A stretch of DNA of 64,000 nucleotides from Dioscorea cayenensis subsp. rotundata (taxonomy: Eukaryota; Streptophyta; Magnoliopsida; Dioscoreales; Dioscoreaceae). Both the position numbers and the translations under genes were made by a program. Under the pieces are notes generated by a model that worked only from the letters and a program-made list of their open reading frames with translations, had not been told where the DNA came from and ran no database searches. This document shows, one piece after another, positions 60,487 through 64,000 of the stretch; positions within the stretch are counted from its first letter, which is position 1, and each line of letters opens with the position of its first letter. The stretch covers positions 20,241,589 through 20,305,588 of the forward strand of contig NC_052486.1 of NCBI RefSeq assembly GCF_009730915.1, given 5' to 3'.

Positions 60487-61156
60487 TCATTCGCGTGGTT
60501 CTCGATTAAAACCCATTGAAGTCAACAACAAAGATTTGCGATGTTCATTTGGACATCCCATTATACCTTCCAACATCTTGGGATCATTGATGAGGAACAA
60601 GTAAGCTTTGTTCAGACAAGGTTGTGAGAACCCTAAATTCACAAGCATGGCCCACACATCGGACGCTTTAATTGAATTTGTGTTTTGACCAAATGTATTC
60701 AAAATATCGTTGGTCACATTTAACACATTCTTCGATACTTCAACTATTGTCGTTGTTGATTAAACAAATACATTGGACATCATTTACGCCGCTGTATAAA
60801 ACTTGTCATCGTCGTCACAACTATAAGATCTTCTAACCTTCTTTGACCTAGAAAAGCTTGGAACTTCGGGGATGATTCATCCCCAAGCTCATCATCATGA
60901 ATTTCTAGGTTTTCATTGTCCCCAAATTTTCTAGGTTTGTTGTGTTTTGGGAAACCATAAAATCAATGTCATCAATCGCACTTAAATAAGAACCGCTAGA
61001 TATATTTATTGAATTTGGACGTCGCCTTTGCCTCATTTCAGATGTAGTCTCAGCATGTTGCCCTGTTGCTCTATCTTGTCCATAAAGCTGAACCAACTTC
61101 TCATAGTTTCTAATGCTCTTATTCATCCACTCAGCTACTTCTTGACCTGCGTACAT
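60487..61156 (-). pseudogene. C-terminal part of a Harbinger-associated Myb/SANT-like protein
   Basis: Two minus-strand frames. 61156-60905 is polar, with QEVAEWMNKSIRNYEKL and a Gln/Arg-rich linker. 60726-60487 has DVWAMLVNLGF, then AYLFLINDPKMLEGIMGCP and RKSLLLTSM. The last pattern (AY.FL.. ..ML..F..CP...RK.FLL) is the usual C-terminus of plant Myb/SANT-like proteins linked to PIF/Harbinger elements and L10-interacting MYB relatives. The N-terminal Myb region is not visible and the frames are broken, so it is a relic. Confidence 0.55.
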
Positions 61157-62220
61157 GAAGAAATGGTAAAAAGATTATGTCTAATAATATAAATATTAAC
61201 TTTCACTTCTATTAGTTAAACAAAAGGAAAAAAATACCTCAATCAAGAGTTGTCATACTTCATGAACTTCCCTTGCCAGATTGGGATTTTTTTTTCTTTC
61301 TTGGCCGATGTTGCAAGTTCTCACGAACTTCCCTTGCCGAATTGGTCTTCCCTTCGCCGGATCTTTCCCTTCTTCGCCGGCTTTGTCAGTAAAAAAAGAA
61401 ACAAAAAAAACAAAAATTGCCGGATTTGTCTTTCTTTGCCGGATATTTCTCTCTTCTGCTGGATTTGTCACTATTTTTCGGCTCTGCACCTTCGCCGGAT
61501 GTGACGCTTCTTTTCTTTGCCTCCACCCATCTCTTGTTAGTAAAAAAACAAAAAAAATTTCTCCCCGGCACTACCGCCGATCTAAGGATCCGCCCATCTT
61601 CGTCCGTGCCGTCACTATCGCCTATTTGAGGATTCGCCCACCTTCATGAGTTTTTCATTAGCTCTTCGCCGATCTTTTCATCTCGCCGGAATTCAGTCCG
61701 AATAGTTGTAGCTCCGATCATTTTTCTTGTTGGACTTGCTCTTCGACGGCCCTTCGCTGTCAAGGCCGTTTATTCTCTTTTAGCCCTTCACCATCTCTCC
61801 GACCACCGCACAACACCAACTTCTCCGGCCAATCCATTCAAGTGCACTAACATCCTAACCAATTGAATCTTTCAATGTGCCATTCAACGTCTCGAGAAAG
61901 ACATATGTCTCATCATTTCAAATCCTGAAATCACCGCCCATTTCACATGCACTAGACTTCTTCACGTGACTGAGATTAGTCATTGGTGGCAGACAATGTT
62001 TAATAAGGTGGCAGACCAAGTTTGCACTTATTTGATGATTGGCCCCCACCTAATGTCAAACCAAGTTTAATAATGGATGTATCTCATTCCTGTGCCACTC
62101 ATTTATAATTTTCAAACTCTCAGTTTACAATCCACCGTGAGTTGGAGAGGGCATATTAATATATAAATAACGTATATGTATATATGTTTTATATCTCTTC
62201 GTAGTACCATTTATACATAC
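61157..62220. other. Region with repeated TTGCCGGAT/TTCGCCGG words
   Basis: Between 61300 and 61700, CTTCGCCGGAT, CCCTTGCC and CTTTGCCGGATTTGTC words recur. Short frames of 60-122 codons run through them on both strands without a known domain. Possibly the intron or spacer of the Harbinger relic. No gene supported. Confidence 0.5.
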
Positions 62221-63293
62221 TGTAAGTGCAACCACACTTTTATTGGCATGATTTGACAAATAGTCAAGATGACATAGCAACCTGTGTGATGTGGCACAAA
62301 TGATGACATGACAAAGCATGGTGACATGACAAGAAATCTTGGCTTGGAGAAAAATATCTTGAAGATCTTGGTGGAGCTATTTTTGGCAATGTATTATAAC
62401 TTGAAAACAACATCATATTAAGACCATATTTAGGGTGATTTTATTGAAGACTAAATATGGATGTAGCTTAATTGAAGAAATACCTATCAATGGTATGATT
62501 GAAGACTATTGATGGTATGATTTGAAGAAACCTTATTGAGGATGATTGAAGACTATTTAGGGCAAGATTTGAAGACATGCTTATTGTTGGCATAATTGAG
62601 TTGATTGATTGAAGATCTTTCTTGGGAAGATTTGAAGACCAACCTTAGTTGAATTGAAGATCAAGTTTGGCAAGTTTCGTAAAGACGCACAATGACGTGC
62701 GCCCCTTGCGAGGGGACTGCGTGATGAGGAACTGAGGAGGTAGGCTAGTTACCGGCAGTCGGGATAGGGAGATTTGGCTGCACCAACTCAGACTAAGCAT
62801 GACCGGGAGGTTGATGGGTCTTGATGTCGTTTGCAACGTAACCAGAACTCAGTCAAGTCAGCAATCAAGGCCATGTTGCAATTCATGTTACAACAGGAGT
62901 TACAACAGGTAATTTTGGAAGGTTTTTAAATTAGTAGCAGCAAAGATTCTAAAAGAGGTATGTGCTATATTTGGAACATTGAGGCGTCTATATAAGCTAC
63001 ATTGCTCTGAGATTGGGCGTATCACTTGTAGAGGAGAGTGTGTGAACACTAGACAATTTAGAAAGGGTAGTGAACTTTATTGTTGAAAGAGTGAGTGACA
63101 AGTGTTTATACTTATCTATTTTCACCTCTTTTAGTGGATTGTTTATCTTTGGGCTTGGCCCCCAGACGTAGGCAAGTGGACGCCGAACTAGGTTACCAAT
63201 GTTGTGTCTCCTTTTCTTTGATGGTTTGTGTGAGATTTTTATGAGTGCTTGAGTGTTCCCTAAAACCCACAAACCACACCAGCGGAACTAACT
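62221..63293 (+). mobile_element. Probable solo LTR of a Ty1/copia retrotransposon
   Basis: Begins TGTAAGTGCAACCAC, flanked by CATAC at 62216-62220 and 63294-63298. It contains the copia-type 3' signature GGCTTGGCCCCCAGACGTAG and CGAACTAGGTTACCAATGTT near 63153-63205. The right end reads AACT rather than the usual CA, so the exact border is uncertain. No internal genes, which fits recombination of a full element to a single LTR inside the Harbinger relic. Confidence 0.6.
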
Positions 63294-63298
63294 CATAC

Positions 63299-63718
63299 AT
63301 CTGTACATTTGTATATATTTATTGGCTTATGCCCAATGAATCATTGGCTCTCTCATTTGCTCTTTCATTTCTCATATTATCTTACACATACTAAAGTTCC
63401 AAACACACATGGCATTTCCATCATGAACATTTGTATTTGTTTTTCTCTTTGGCATATCTCAAACTACAACAACAAAATAAAAAATTAGTATCTTCTAATT
63501 TACGTGCGACGCCATGTATATTACCATTAAGAGCAAATATATACATACATAAATGGACACACATTAAGTACCCATTAAGTTCGCATTGCAATTAATACTA
63601 TAGCAAAAGAATCCATACAAGCCACACATTAAATTCAAAAAGATACAAATAAGTATCCACTAGTTAATACATAAAAAACATACATTAAGACAACATGAAA
63701 ACATTTCTATTATTTAAA
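63299..63718. other. Interior of the Harbinger relic
   Basis: AT-rich sequence between the solo LTR and the transposase fragment. No coding feature is seen. Confidence 0.6.
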
Positions 63719-63990
63719 TTATTCATTATAAATGATCCACATTTTAGCTGCAATAGCATCTCTAATTAACTCTCCTTCCATGGTTTTTTTCATTATTTCC
63801 CGACTGATATGGTGTTCCTCTAGTGCATTGATATATATGACTTGTGCATTGATATAATTGTTACTATCAACTTGTGCAAGTATAGTAGCATCATCATGAT
63901 CCACACACATTAAATAATAGTGTAAGATACAACATACAAAAATAATCTTCTTTTGCATTTCCAAACCATAATGAATGGTTCTTTAAGAAT
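63719..63990 (-). pseudogene. C-terminal fragment of a PIF/Harbinger transposase
   Basis: The minus strand reads EMQKKIIFVCCILHYYLM, then a variable acidic stretch, then KTMEGELIRDAIAAKMW close to a stop. This matches the end of DDE_4-type Harbinger nucleases (K.Q..I..ACC.LHN.., then R..I...MW..Y). Upstream, at about 63980, FILKEP lies in a different frame, so a frameshift is present. The rest lies beyond the window. Confidence 0.65.
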
Positions 63991-64000
63991 AAATCCTACT

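Larger units (their letters stand above)
59373..64000 (-). mobile_element. Decayed PIF/Harbinger-type element running off the window
   Basis: Left end candidate TTAAGGCTCTGCTTGGATGG (GGCTCTGC from 59373). On the minus strand are relics of the two genes such elements carry: a Myb/SANT-like accessory protein (61156-60487) and the C-terminal part of a DDE transposase (from 63990). A copia-type solo LTR separates them. The right end is outside the window. Confidence 0.5.

Overview
This window is nuclear DNA of a flowering plant. The genes are spliced with GT/AG introns, their proteins are plant-type, most of the sequence is AT-rich, and it is crowded with plant transposon families and a pararetrovirus-derived insert. 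The very GC-rich single-exon SIS gene points to a monocot, which is an inference. Two runs of exactly 1000 N (3321-4320 and 38357-39356) are scaffold gaps.

Five host genes can be supported. A UDP-glucose 4-epimerase gene (17842-21696, +, nine exons) carries a one-base frameshift in exon 2. A single-exon SIS-domain sugar isomerase-like gene lies at 27153-27797 (+). A three-exon gene at 29238-31130 (-) encodes a short protein of the COR27/COR28 (cold-regulated, circadian) type. The last three exons of a plant unc-13/MUN-domain (DUF810, PATROL1-like) gene lie at 36101-37915 (-), and its upstream part is lost in a gap and a transposon. A complete six-exon gene for RNA polymerase common subunit 6 (NRPB6) lies at 47470-50647 (-).

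Layout: 1-6885 is a 2.57-kb inverted repeat around gap 1, with the same hAT-like element nested in both arms. 6597-14145 is a long LTR-like repeat interrupted by a MITE and a 4.6-kb Mutator-like element with 9-bp target duplications. A second copy of that LTR-like repeat (53543-58090) keeps both insertion sites empty. 14795-15419 is a small hAT-type element. 22402-26590 is a scrambled Caulimoviridae-like insert whose parts lie on alternating strands and whose reverse transcriptase lacks catalytic motif A. 32937-33228 is a tandem array rich in evening-element motifs, next to a second copy of the COR27-like promoter module. 33766-34484 and 62221-63293 look like solo LTRs. 39357-46824 is a decayed autonomous Mutator-like element with a recognisable transposase. 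51010-52918 is another non-autonomous Mutator-like element. 59373 to the window end holds a decayed PIF/Harbinger element.

The genes form no operon or pathway. The most notable arrangement is the COR27-like gene: its own promoter has an evening element and an ACGT/ABRE-like core, and about 1.8-2.1 kb upstream the same kind of module recurs beside seven tandem units carrying four exact evening elements.
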